Origin: an uncultured Bacteroidales bacterium
Lineage (GTDB): Bacteria > Bacteroidota > Bacteroidia > Bacteroidales > Bacteroidaceae
NCBI GenBank assembly: GCA_902779315.1
Contig: CACZBC010000002.1
Coordinates: 62,001 to 126,000 of the forward strand
DNA: 64,000 nucleotides
Direction of reading: 5' to 3'
Shown here: piece by piece, positions 37,049-45,317 of the stretch
How positions within the stretch are numbered: position 1 is the first letter of the stretch
Layout: each line of letters opens with the position of its first letter
The notes under the pieces: model-generated
Seen by the model: the letters and a program-made list of their open reading frames with translations, nothing else
Database searches by the model: none
Told to the model about the DNA's origin: nothing
Position numbers and translations under genes: made by a program

Positions 37049-37510
37049 TTAGGACAGGTCTGTTGCGTAGAGTCGGTCCATGTTAAGGTCACCCATGTCG
37101 AACAACTCTTCGGGTTTGAAGAAGCGTTTCAGCTCGATGGCTGCCGATGTGGGTGAGTCGGAAGCGTGTACGATGTTCTGCTGATTGCTCATGCAGTAGT
37201 CGCCGCGGATGGTTCCGGGTTCAGCCTTTCGTCCGTTGGTATAGCCCGTGATGAAACGAACCACTTCGATGGCGTCTGTTCCTTCAAGGCACATGGCGAT
37301 GACGGGTGTCCGCATCATGGATGCCTTCAGGGCAGGAAAGAATGGTTTGCCGACTAGGTGAGCATAGTGCTCGTTGAGTATCTCGTCATTGAGTTGCAGC
37401 ATTTTCATGCCGACGATGCGCAATCCCTTCTTTTCGAAGCGGCTGGTGACTTCACCTATCAGGCCTCTCATTACAGTACTTGGCTTGAGCAACACCAGGG
37501 TTCTTTCCAT
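37049..37510 (-). CDS. ndk: Nucleoside diphosphate kinase
   Basis: This 153-residue enzyme transfers gamma-phosphate between nucleoside tri- and diphosphates through a phosphohistidine. The active-site histidine is His115 in NIVHASDS. TLVLLKPSTVMRGLIGEV and the EPGTIRGDYCM loop are intact, with the C-terminus slightly longer than in short bacterial NDKs. It has a near-consensus promoter 67 bp upstream and is probably cotranscribed with the M23 peptidase gene. Confidence 0.97.
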   Translation of the reverse strand: MERTLVLLKPSTVMRGLIGEVTSRFEKKGLRIVGMKMLQLNDEILNEHYAHLVGKPFFPALKASMMRTPVIAMCLEGTDAIEVVRFITGYTNGRKAEPGTIRGDYCMSNQQNIVHASDSPTSAAIELKRFFKPEELFDMGDLNMDRLYATDLS

Positions 37511-37576
37511 TTCGTAGCGTTTCGTTTAGTCGCGTGTTATCCTTTACGGTAAAGGCGTTTTCTACGTTTCCGCGTG

Positions 37577-37608
37577 CAAAGGTACGACAATTTCTGCAGA
37601 TAACCAAA
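37577..37608 (-). promoter_or_regulatory. Promoter of ndk
   Basis: TACCTTTG (-7, 37577-37584) and TTTG (-33, 37605-37608) are separated by 20 bp on the minus strand, an exact Bacteroidetes promoter. The leader to the ATG at 37510 is about 60 nt. Confidence 0.85.
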
Positions 37609-37671
37609 TACTTTTAGTATTTTTAACGACTTCGAACGGTTGTTGACATTTACGAGGCCAGTTATCTTTCG

Positions 37672-37759
37672 AAACTTCACACGTGAAATCGGCAAACTTC
37701 ACACTAGTAAATCGCAAACATCACGTGTGTCGTTTGCAAACATCACGTGCCTAGTTTTC
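37672..37759. repeat. 22-bp tandem repeat array, locus D (4 units, mixed orientation)
   Basis: Units start at 37672, 37694, 37716 and 37738. The first two are inverted relative to the last two: TTCACACGTGAAAT, and TTCACACTAGTAAAT, which is the reverse complement of the ACTAGT-type unit seen at loci A and C. Units three and four have CACGTG. The array lies past the 3' end of the TolC-like gene and upstream of the ndk promoter. Confidence 0.9.
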
Positions 37760-37780
37760 GAACCAGGCACGCCATGTTTT
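37746..37780. terminator. Hairpin with TTCG loop beside locus D
   Basis: CGTGCCTAGTT (37746-37756) pairs with AACCAGGCACG (37761-37771), with one mismatch, around a TTCG tetraloop. It overlaps the last repeat unit and is followed on the plus side by GTTTT. It lies 17 bp past the stop of the minus-strand efflux operon, so it may end that transcript, although its T-run is on the plus-strand side. Confidence 0.5.
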
Positions 37781-37796
37781 ATGCAGGAATGTTGCG

Positions 37797-39221
37797 TTAC
37801 TTCAAATTACCTTGCGCTTTGAGGAGTTTCGTTTGTGCGACCTGAAGCTGACACTTGGCATTAACGAGGTCGGCCGAAGCTTGTTGCCACATTGCTTGTG
37901 CGTCGAGCAACTGCGAGAGGGGCTCCATTCCAGCATCGTATTGCTGGCGAGCGAGCCGCATGTTCTCTTCGGCCTGCTCCAAGCTTCGCTGCGTAATGTT
38001 GACTTCTGTCTGTGCCTCGTCGAAATTGTTTGCGGCCTGAGCCAGTTCAAGCTGCATCTGTTCGGTAAGGTCCTCCTGCTCTGTCTGAGCTATCTGATAG
38101 CGAGCCTTTGCAGAGCGAGCCTTGTAAGTGCGTTCCCCAAAAGTCAGGATGGGCACTTTGAGTGTCGCTCCAACGGCTGCAGAACCATTGTTGATCAGCT
38201 TGCTTCCTGCAACTTTTACACCATTTATGTATGTCACGCCGGCAAACATCGCCAGTTGGGGCATATAGTCGCTGCGGGTAAGTTTTATTTGCTGGGCAGC
38301 AATGTCTGTCTTGGCCTGCAGTATGGCAACTTCCGGACGGGCTTCCACGGATGTCAATTGACTGTTGATTGTTGACCCCTGACTGCCGTCAAACTGGTTC
38401 GCGTCGAGCTGCAAAGGCGTGTTCAAGGGCAGTCCTATGACGTGGCAAAGGTTCATCGTGCTCAGCCTTGTGGCATTGTCGGCACGCTGGATGGCAAGTT
38501 CTGCTTCGTTGAGTTTCACCTGAACCTTCATCTGGTCGTTGCGCGTCTTCATTCCATGACGGACAGCACTCTCCACATTCTTCAGCAGTTCATCGAGCAG
38601 TTGCTTGTATGAGCGGGCAACATCAGTAAGTTGCCGTGCCCGAATAGCTTGCATGTAAGCTTCGTCAGTATTCAGGATGACTTGACTTTCAGTGAGGCGA
38701 ATGTTCTCGCTTGCCATTTCTGCTCCGCGTGTTGCCATGCGATAGGCCGTCGTTATCTTGCCGCCCATGTAGAGAGGCTGGGTGAGTGAGAGACTGCCCA
38801 GGAAGATGTTGCCCAACTTGTAGTCTATCTTCTGTGAAGGGAAGTCGGCATATTGGTTGAGCGTATAACTTCCGTCGTCAGCCACCGAAATGTTGGGAAC
38901 GTATGTGCCTGTAGCAGGGTTCAGCGTATAGATGGGCAGATGTCCGCCTGCAAGGGTAAAGTCGCCTTTGTTGGTGGAGTACAGGTCGGCAGCCATGAGG
39001 CTGACGCGTGGGTAGTAGTTTGTCTTGTAAGCCTTGGCGTCGTTGCGTGTCTGCTCGAGTGTCAGTTTCGCTTTGGCAATGTCCTTGTTGTGTTCCAAAG
39101 CCAACTCTCGCGCTTGGCTGAGCGTGATTTCACGTGTTGTTTCCTGTGCATTCAGGTCGGCATAAGGTATTGCCACAATGCACAACATCAACATGAATAC
39201 ATTATAGATATAGGTTCTCAT
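37797..39221 (-). CDS. TolC-family outer-membrane efflux protein
   Basis: This 474-residue exported protein has a signal peptide (cut near ADLNAQE). Two outer-membrane efflux repeats form long helices and barrel strands (LSQARELALEHNKDIAKAKL and the second-repeat LVNAKCQLQVAQTKLLKAQG). TolC-type proteins trimerise to form the exit duct of RND pumps. It is the third gene of a minus-strand operon after the adaptor and RND pump, 12 bp downstream of the pump gene. There is no obvious lipobox, so it is a plain secreted barrel rather than an OprM-type lipoprotein. Confidence 0.95.
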   Translation of the reverse strand: MRTYIYNVFMLMLCIVAIPYADLNAQETTREITLSQARELALEHNKDIAKAKLTLEQTRNDAKAYKTNYYPRVSLMAADLYSTNKGDFTLAGGHLPIYTLNPATGTYVPNISVADDGSYTLNQYADFPSQKIDYKLGNIFLGSLSLTQPLYMGGKITTAYRMATRGAEMASENIRLTESQVILNTDEAYMQAIRARQLTDVARSYKQLLDELLKNVESAVRHGMKTRNDQMKVQVKLNEAELAIQRADNATRLSTMNLCHVIGLPLNTPLQLDANQFDGSQGSTINSQLTSVEARPEVAILQAKTDIAAQQIKLTRSDYMPQLAMFAGVTYINGVKVAGSKLINNGSAAVGATLKVPILTFGERTYKARSAKARYQIAQTEQEDLTEQMQLELAQAANNFDEAQTEVNITQRSLEQAEENMRLARQQYDAGMEPLSQLLDAQAMWQQASADLVNAKCQLQVAQTKLLKAQGNLK

Positions 39222-39233
39222 GTTTACTTTTTC

Positions 39234-42200
39234 TTACTTTATCTTGAAGAACATGGCGTATAAAATCGGGATGAATATGAGGGTGATGAGTGTTCCCACA
39301 AACAGACCGCCCATGATGGTGACGGCCAGACTGCCGAACATGGCATCAGGGATGAGCGGTATCATGCCGAGAATGGTTGTGAGCGATGCCATCATCACGG
39401 GGCGTAATCGGCTCTTCGAACTGTTAACCAACGCGGCTTGGGGTTCTATGCCCTCGCTTATCTGCAGGTTGATTTCATCCATGAGCACGATACCGTTCTT
39501 AATCATCATGCCTATAAGACCGAGCACGCCAACGATGGCAACGAAGCCAAAGGGCTTGCCCGTTATCAGCACGGCTGGTATCACACCCACAAAGATGAGC
39601 GGGATGCAGCAGAAGATGATGGCAGGCTTCTTGTAGTCCTTAAAGAGCATGATGAGTATCATGATGATAAGGATGATGGCAAGGGGGAAGCCATTGAAGA
39701 GGTACTTCATGGAGCGGTCGCTCGCCATCTTCTCGCCTTGCCATGATAGCGAGTAGCCTGTGGGCAGTTTTATCTTCTCAATCTGCTTGGCTATTGAGGC
39801 ACGAGCCGCTTCGGTGCCTACTCCTGGACGAGGCGAGCACTGCACGCGTTGCTGACGTTGGCCGTCGTAACGCATCACGACAGGTTCTTCCCACTTCAAC
39901 TCAACAGCCTTTGCCACCTGCTTGAGCGGCGTGGTTTGCGTAATCATCTCGATGATGTTGTCTTTGTCGATAGCTCCCGATAATAGCTTCTGCAGGGTAG
40001 AGCGGTTGAGCAGGTTGTTGAAATTGGGCATGATGCCGAACACCGGCACATTGTCGATGCGGTCCAAGTCGTTACCTTGTGCATCGGTACATTTCAATAC
40101 GATGCTTTCGTTGTGTATGCCATCATAGAAAGTGGCGATGGGAATGCCGCTGGTATATGCTAGGATGGATGTTGCCACGTCGCTACGGCTGAGTGCCGTC
40201 GTACGGGCTGAGGGTTGGTCGTAATTGACGGAAAGTACCGGCACTTGCGGCTCCCAGTCGGATGTAGGCAAATAGACCTTGTCCGAAGCCGCGATAACAG
40301 CCATTGCCGAGTCTGCAAGTCTATGCAGCACCGACGGGTCTGGACCGCTGAAGCATATTTCGATGGGATATTTCTTGAACATCAAGTTGTAGCGTTTCAA
40401 CTTGATATAAGCATCCGGATAGCGCTTGTTCAGTTCCTTTTGGATGTCATCGATGTTCTCAACCAACGCTTTGGGTGTCTCGAAGTCAATGATAAGCTCG
40501 CCGTACGAGAGCGACGGCGTGGCAACGCTTCGCACCAGATTGTAGCGACTTGGCGTGCCGCCGATTGCGGTCGTGATGTGCGTCACTTCCTTTCGCGTCT
40601 TCAGATATTCGTTTATCTCTGCCAAGTCCTGCGCCACTTGCGTGTGGTTGGTGCCTTCAGGCAGTTTGTACTCCATGTAAAGTTGGTCGTACTCCATGTC
40701 GGGGAAGAAGGCTTGATTGAGGAACCTGTAGCTCCATACGCTCAGGAGTACGAGACCTATTGCCGCAGCAATCATGATGACGCGGAAGCGGAGACCGAAA
40801 TTCATGATCTTTTCAAGCACAGTATAGCTCCATCCCTTGTACAGGTCGTCATCGCCTCCATCGGTCTTTTCCGGTGCCTTGAGCATACGATCGGCCATGA
40901 CAGGCACATGAACGAGGGCAAGCACCCATGACAGCATGAGTGAGACAGCAATGACGATAAAGAGGTCACGCACATAAACACCGGCCGTGTCTGGGCTGAG
41001 GAAGATGGGCCAGAAGGCGAGGATGGCAATGAGTGTGGCGCCAAGCAGCGGCATTGCCGTGCGACGTCCGATTGCGGTGAGTGCTTCATCGCGTGGTTTT
41101 CCTTGCTTGAGGTCAACAAGGATACCGTCAACAATGACGATGGCGTTGTCCACCAGCATACCCATCGCAAGGATGAAAGCAGCAAGACTCACGCGTTGCA
41201 ATGTACCATCAAAGCCTTTAAGCACGAGCAACGAGCCGAACACAATGGTAAGGAGGCTGAGGCCGATGATAAGGCCGGACTTGAAGCCCATGGTGAAGAT
41301 GAGCACAACGACGACGATGAGCACAGACTCGAGCAAGTTGACGAGGAACGTGTTGAGGGCAGACTCGACGCGTTCGGGCTGGTTGAATATCTTCTCGAAC
41401 TTCACGCCTAGCGGCATGGTTTTGCTGAGCTCGGCAATTGTCTTCTCGACCTGCTTGCCAACCTTGATGATGTCCTTGTCTGCCACACCTGCAATCGAGA
41501 TGCCGAGGGCATGCTGTCCGTCACGCTTCATCTCGTTGCGAGTTGGGTCGGCATAGCCTTTATAGACGCGTGCAACGTCGCTGATGCGCAGCTGTTCGTC
41601 ATCGTGCCCCTGTATAATCATGTTCGCGATGTCTTCCACTTTCTTGAAGCGGTCATCGACGGTGACGCGGACACGATGTGTGCCGTTGTCGTAGTAACCG
41701 GAGTAAGTGGTGCGGTTCTGGTTGTTGAGCGTCTGGATAACTTCGATAGGCATCACGCCGAGATTAGCCATCTTGTCCTGGCGCATCTCGATGTATATGC
41801 ACTCTTGGCGTTGACCATATATCTCGACTCTCGACACGCCTTCGATATCAGCTACATTACGCTTCACGAGTTCTGCATAGTCTGACATTTCTCGGTCGGT
41901 CAGCCCGTCGGCTGTGAGAGCATAGAACATGCCAAACACGTCGCCGAAATCATCACGTACTTGCGGTGTGGATGCTGTGCCAGGAAGTGAAGACGCTGCG
42001 TTGCTAACTTTGCGACGAAGGATGTCCCAATGTTGTTCGACGTCTTCATCCTTAACTGTTGTCTCAAGTTCAACGGTGATGAGGCTCAGGTCGTTCATCG
42101 ATTGGCTCTGTACGTTGTCGATGCCGGACATCTCGTGAATGGCTTTCTCGAGTTTGTCGGTCACTTCAAGTTCCACCTCGTGCGCTGATGCGCCAGGGTA

Positions 42201-42356
42201 GGTGGTTATTACCATTGCCTGCTTCACCTTGATGGCAGGGTCTTCCAGCTTCGGCATGATGTCGTAGCTGACGATGCCTCCCACCACCAGGATTGCTACA
42301 AAGAAAGAGACGAGCTTGCGATTGCTCAGTCCCCAACGGGAAAAGTCAAGTTCCAT
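39234..42356 (-). CDS. RND-family efflux pump, inner-membrane subunit
   Basis: This 1040-residue proton-driven transporter has twelve predicted transmembrane helices in the AcrB arrangement: one at residues 12-32, then two large periplasmic loops and two six-helix halves. Family motifs include TYPGASAHEVELEV, GMLVDNAIVIVDGI with its Asp in helix 4, and the second-half LIGMMIKNGIVLMDEI. The short, non-AcrB-like loop pattern and the Bacteroidetes-type N-terminus fit an export pump for drugs, bile acids or lipids; the substrate cannot be read from the sequence. It lies 10 bp downstream of the adaptor gene. Confidence 0.96.
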   Translation of the reverse strand: MELDFSRWGLSNRKLVSFFVAILVVGGIVSYDIMPKLEDPAIKVKQAMVITTYPGASAHEVELEVTDKLEKAIHEMSGIDNVQSQSMNDLSLITVELETTVKDEDVEQHWDILRRKVSNAASSLPGTASTPQVRDDFGDVFGMFYALTADGLTDREMSDYAELVKRNVADIEGVSRVEIYGQRQECIYIEMRQDKMANLGVMPIEVIQTLNNQNRTTYSGYYDNGTHRVRVTVDDRFKKVEDIANMIIQGHDDEQLRISDVARVYKGYADPTRNEMKRDGQHALGISIAGVADKDIIKVGKQVEKTIAELSKTMPLGVKFEKIFNQPERVESALNTFLVNLLESVLIVVVVLIFTMGFKSGLIIGLSLLTIVFGSLLVLKGFDGTLQRVSLAAFILAMGMLVDNAIVIVDGILVDLKQGKPRDEALTAIGRRTAMPLLGATLIAILAFWPIFLSPDTAGVYVRDLFIVIAVSLMLSWVLALVHVPVMADRMLKAPEKTDGGDDDLYKGWSYTVLEKIMNFGLRFRVIMIAAAIGLVLLSVWSYRFLNQAFFPDMEYDQLYMEYKLPEGTNHTQVAQDLAEINEYLKTRKEVTHITTAIGGTPSRYNLVRSVATPSLSYGELIIDFETPKALVENIDDIQKELNKRYPDAYIKLKRYNLMFKKYPIEICFSGPDPSVLHRLADSAMAVIAASDKVYLPTSDWEPQVPVLSVNYDQPSARTTALSRSDVATSILAYTSGIPIATFYDGIHNESIVLKCTDAQGNDLDRIDNVPVFGIMPNFNNLLNRSTLQKLLSGAIDKDNIIEMITQTTPLKQVAKAVELKWEEPVVMRYDGQRQQRVQCSPRPGVGTEAARASIAKQIEKIKLPTGYSLSWQGEKMASDRSMKYLFNGFPLAIILIIMILIMLFKDYKKPAIIFCCIPLIFVGVIPAVLITGKPFGFVAIVGVLGLIGMMIKNGIVLMDEINLQISEGIEPQAALVNSSKSRLRPVMMASLTTILGMIPLIPDAMFGSLAVTIMGGLFVGTLITLIFIPILYAMFFKIK

Positions 42357-42366
42357 AACCTTCTAC

Positions 42367-43455
42367 TTACAGGAGTCCTCCTACGTTAGCCTTTGATGTC
42401 TTTCCCATTTCCTTCACACGCTGGCCGTCTGTAAGGAAGCGCACACCAGCGGAAACGACCTTCTCTTGCGGCTTAAGTCCTTTCAAGACTTGTATGTTGC
42501 CATCCAAGTCGATGCGGCCTACTTCGACGGAACGGCGTTTGACGGTGCCTGTGTTGGGGTCGAACACAAAGACAGATGTCTGCCCGTCTTTCCTGTCGAT
42601 TGCAGTGGTGGGTACTATCACGCCGTCCACTTCGTTAGGTGCATAATAGGAAACATAGACCATTGTGGACATGCCTGGCGTTATCTTCTGATGGTCGTAG
42701 CCGCCTTTGATGCGCAGTCGTGCCGCATAGAGCTGTGTGGCATTTGCCTCTTTATTGACGCGAACGATTTCAAGGGGATACTCCTTGCCAGGTGTCACGT
42801 CGAATGAGCAAGTTGCGCTGAGCAGGTCACCCTGACGGGCATAATCGCTTGCAGGAACGAACACCTCAATTTCCACATCGCCAGCATTAAACATAGAGAC
42901 GATGGGCATTCCTGCGCTGACGGTCTCTCCAGACTCGTGCATCTTGTTCTGTATGTAGCCGCTGATGGGAGCATAAAGTCGCGTGTCGGCAAGTTGGTTC
43001 TTGTGATGTGCCAGCTTCTCCGTGATTTGTTGCAGACCGTAGCGAGCACGGTCGTAGTTCGAGGCAGTAGTGCCGTTCTCTTCATAGAGAGCTATAACTC
43101 TCTCGGCATCAGCCTTGATTTGTTCGTACTCTGCTTGCGTGGCGGAGAGCTGCACTTGATAGTCGCGAGGATCCATCTGTGCGATGATTTGTCCTTTCTT
43201 GACATATTGCCCTTCCTTTACATAGATGCGTTGGATGGGGCCGCTCACGCGAAAGGCCACGTTCACTTCCTCCGAACTCTTTGTCTTGCCAGGATAGCTC
43301 AGTTCGGCTGCGTCGCTAATTCGTTCAGCAAGTGCAGTCTTAACATACTGGATATCTTCTTCCGCCCCTTTTTTAGAGTTGCTGCAAGAGGTGAGCAGCG
43401 TGAATGCGACAGTCAGAGTTGCCGCCATCAGTTTTGAAACTTTGTTCCCAATCAT
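42367..43455 (-). CDS. RND efflux periplasmic adaptor lipoprotein
   Basis: This 362-residue membrane-fusion protein has a lipoprotein signal (LLTSC, Cys24). The flat barrel-sandwich lipoyl halves (VAFRVSGPIQRIYVKEGQYVKKGQ and RLYAPISGYIQNKMHESGETV) flank a short helical hairpin. A beta-barrel and membrane-proximal domain follow. It bridges the pump and the TolC-type channel. It is the first gene of the operon; the only upstream DNA is 41 bp and repeat array E, and no consensus promoter box was found there. Confidence 0.95.
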   Translation of the reverse strand: MIGNKVSKLMAATLTVAFTLLTSCSNSKKGAEEDIQYVKTALAERISDAAELSYPGKTKSSEEVNVAFRVSGPIQRIYVKEGQYVKKGQIIAQMDPRDYQVQLSATQAEYEQIKADAERVIALYEENGTTASNYDRARYGLQQITEKLAHHKNQLADTRLYAPISGYIQNKMHESGETVSAGMPIVSMFNAGDVEIEVFVPASDYARQGDLLSATCSFDVTPGKEYPLEIVRVNKEANATQLYAARLRIKGGYDHQKITPGMSTMVYVSYYAPNEVDGVIVPTTAIDRKDGQTSVFVFDPNTGTVKRRSVEVGRIDLDGNIQVLKGLKPQEKVVSAGVRFLTDGQRVKEMGKTSKANVGGLL

Positions 43456-43496
43456 AACGATATGGCTATTTTTCGTTTGTTCAATATTGTGTCTTC

Positions 43497-43584
43497 AAAC
43501 ATCACGTGTGACGTTGTCGATTGTCACGTGTGACGTTTGCGATCTTCACGTGTGTCGTTTGCGATCATCACGTGTGATGTTTTA
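43497..43584. repeat. 22-bp tandem repeat array, locus E (4 units)
   Basis: Units start at 43497, 43519, 43541 and 43563, all with the CACGTG core and the same orientation (TCACGTGTGACG/TCG/ATG). The last unit, CATCACGTGTGATG, is a perfect dyad around GT, and its final three bases are the guaA stop codon. The array is the whole gap between guaA and the leader of the efflux operon. Confidence 0.92.
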
Positions 43585-45111
43585 TTCCCACTCGATTGTC
43601 GATGGTGGTTTCGACGAGATGTCGTAACAAACGCGATTGACTCCTTTAACCTTATTAATGATGTCGTTCGAGACTTTTGCCATGAATTCGTAGGGTAGGT
43701 GAGCCCAGTCTGCTGTCATCGCGTCTGTACTGGTCACAGCCCTTAATGCAACGGGATTCTCGTAGGTGCGTTCGTCGCCCATCACGCCGACACTTCGAAC
43801 ATCGGAGAGCAGGATAGCTCCAGCCTGCCAGATCTGGTCGTAGAGTCCCCAGTCACGCAGTCCCTGGATGAAAATATCGTCGGCATCTTGCAAGATGCGA
43901 ACCTTTTCTGGCGTGATTGCTCCAAGGATTCGGACTGCCAGACCTGGCCCTGGGAAAGGATGACGACCTATGAGATGCTCTGGAATGCCCAACTGTCGGC
44001 CCACTCGACGCACTTCGTCCTTGAAGAGCCACTTCAGAGGCTCGCACAGAGAAAGGTGCATTTCTTCTGGGAGACCGCCTACGTTGTGATGACTCTTGAT
44101 GACCTTTCCCGTAATGTTCAGGCTTTCAATTCGGTCAGGATAAATCGTGCCTTGAGCCAACCACTTAGCATCCGTAATCTTCTTTGCTTCGGCATTGAAG
44201 ACTTCTATGAAGTCGCGACCTATGATTTTGCGCTTCTTCTCCGGCTCAGTCACTCCGTCGAGGTCGGCGAAGAAACGAGCGCTTGCATCCACTCCGATAA
44301 CGTTCAGGCCCAGACATTCGTAGTCCTTCATGACATTCTGGAATTCGTTCTTTCGAAGCATTCCGTGGTCCACGAAGATGCAGGTCAGTCGATCTCCGAT
44401 AGCGCGATTGAGCAAAACGGCTGCCACACTACTGTCTACGCCTCCTGAAAGGCCAAGGATGACACGGTCGTTCCCAATCTGAGCTTTCAATTCGGCAACG
44501 GTCGTTTCCACGAAATTCGCTGCAGACCAGTCTTGACGACTGCCGCAAATGTCAACCACAAAGTTCTTCAACAGTTGAGTTCCCTGCAAGGTGTGGAATA
44601 CTTCGGGATGGAACTGAACGCCCCAAATGGGCTCATTATCAGCAGCATACGCGGCATATTTCACTTTCTCCGTGCTTGCGATTGCATGGAAGCCTTGAGG
44701 CAGAGCCGTGATGGTATCGCCATGACTCATCCACACCTGACTGTTCTCGTCAAAGCCCTTGAAGAGCGGATTGTCGAAGTCGATTGTAGAGAGATTCGCG
44801 CGACCATATTCGCGACTTCCTGCAGGCTCCACTTTGCCTCCAAGAGTATGGCTCATAAACTGCGCACCATAGCAAATGCCCAGAATAGGCATGCGTCCCC
44901 TGAATTGGTTCAGGTCAACGCGGAACGCTTCAGGATCATAGACGCTGTAAGGACTGCCTGCCAGAATGACGCCGATAACATCGGGATCCGATACCGGGAA
45001 CTTGTTGTAAGGCAGTATCTCGCAGAAAGTGTCGAGCTCGCGCAAACGGCGTGCAATCAACTGAGTGGTTTGCGAACCGAAGTCCAAGATGATGATTTTC
45101 TGTTGCTGCAT
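43582..45111 (-). CDS. guaA: GMP synthase (glutamine-hydrolysing)
   Basis: This 509-residue enzyme converts XMP to GMP. The class I glutamine amidotransferase domain has nucleophile Cys80 in GICYGAQFM and the HPEVFHT histidine. The ATP-pyrophosphatase domain has the PP-loop [15 protein letters not shown], and the dimerisation domain ends [18 protein letters not shown], the canonical GuaA C-terminus. It is monocistronic with its own promoter 60 bp upstream. Its stop codon touches repeat array E. Confidence 0.98.
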   Translation of the reverse strand: MQQQKIIILDFGSQTTQLIARRLRELDTFCEILPYNKFPVSDPDVIGVILAGSPYSVYDPEAFRVDLNQFRGRMPILGICYGAQFMSHTLGGKVEPAGSREYGRANLSTIDFDNPLFKGFDENSQVWMSHGDTITALPQGFHAIASTEKVKYAAYAADNEPIWGVQFHPEVFHTLQGTQLLKNFVVDICGSRQDWSAANFVETTVAELKAQIGNDRVILGLSGGVDSSVAAVLLNRAIGDRLTCIFVDHGMLRKNEFQNVMKDYECLGLNVIGVDASARFFADLDGVTEPEKKRKIIGRDFIEVFNAEAKKITDAKWLAQGTIYPDRIESLNITGKVIKSHHNVGGLPEEMHLSLCEPLKWLFKDEVRRVGRQLGIPEHLIGRHPFPGPGLAVRILGAITPEKVRILQDADDIFIQGLRDWGLYDQIWQAGAILLSDVRSVGVMGDERTYENPVALRAVTSTDAMTADWAHLPYEFMAKVSNDIINKVKGVNRVCYDISSKPPSTIEWE

Positions 45112-45172
45112 ATAATATAATGTGTAAGTGCTTTTGCCCTTGTCGGACTATTACGGACTATTAATTTGCGTG

Positions 45173-45204
45173 CAAAGGTACGAAAAAGTGAGCGAAAAAG
45201 CAAT
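45173..45204 (-). promoter_or_regulatory. Promoter of guaA
   Basis: A TACCTTTG -7 box (45173-45180) with an ATTG -33-like element (45201-45204), 20-bp spacer, lies 61 bp before the guaA ATG. The same divergent region carries the promoter of the large repeat protein gene. No purine riboswitch was recognised. Confidence 0.65.
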
Positions 45205-45231
45205 ATCAAACAATAAAAAGAGCATAAATAA

Positions 45232-45263
45232 TTTGTATCTTGTCGTGGAAAATCGTATTTTTG
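45232..45263 (+). promoter_or_regulatory. Promoter of the triplicated repeat protein gene
   Basis: An exact TTTG (45232-45235) and TATTTTTG (45256-45263) are separated by 20 bp. The predicted start near 45269 is downstream of an in-frame ATG at 45240, so translation must begin later, at 45318. Confidence 0.85.
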
Positions 45264-45317
45264 CAGCGTATAAGAATAAGAGCGACCAAGTTCAACACAA
45301 CTAAAATAACGATTATT

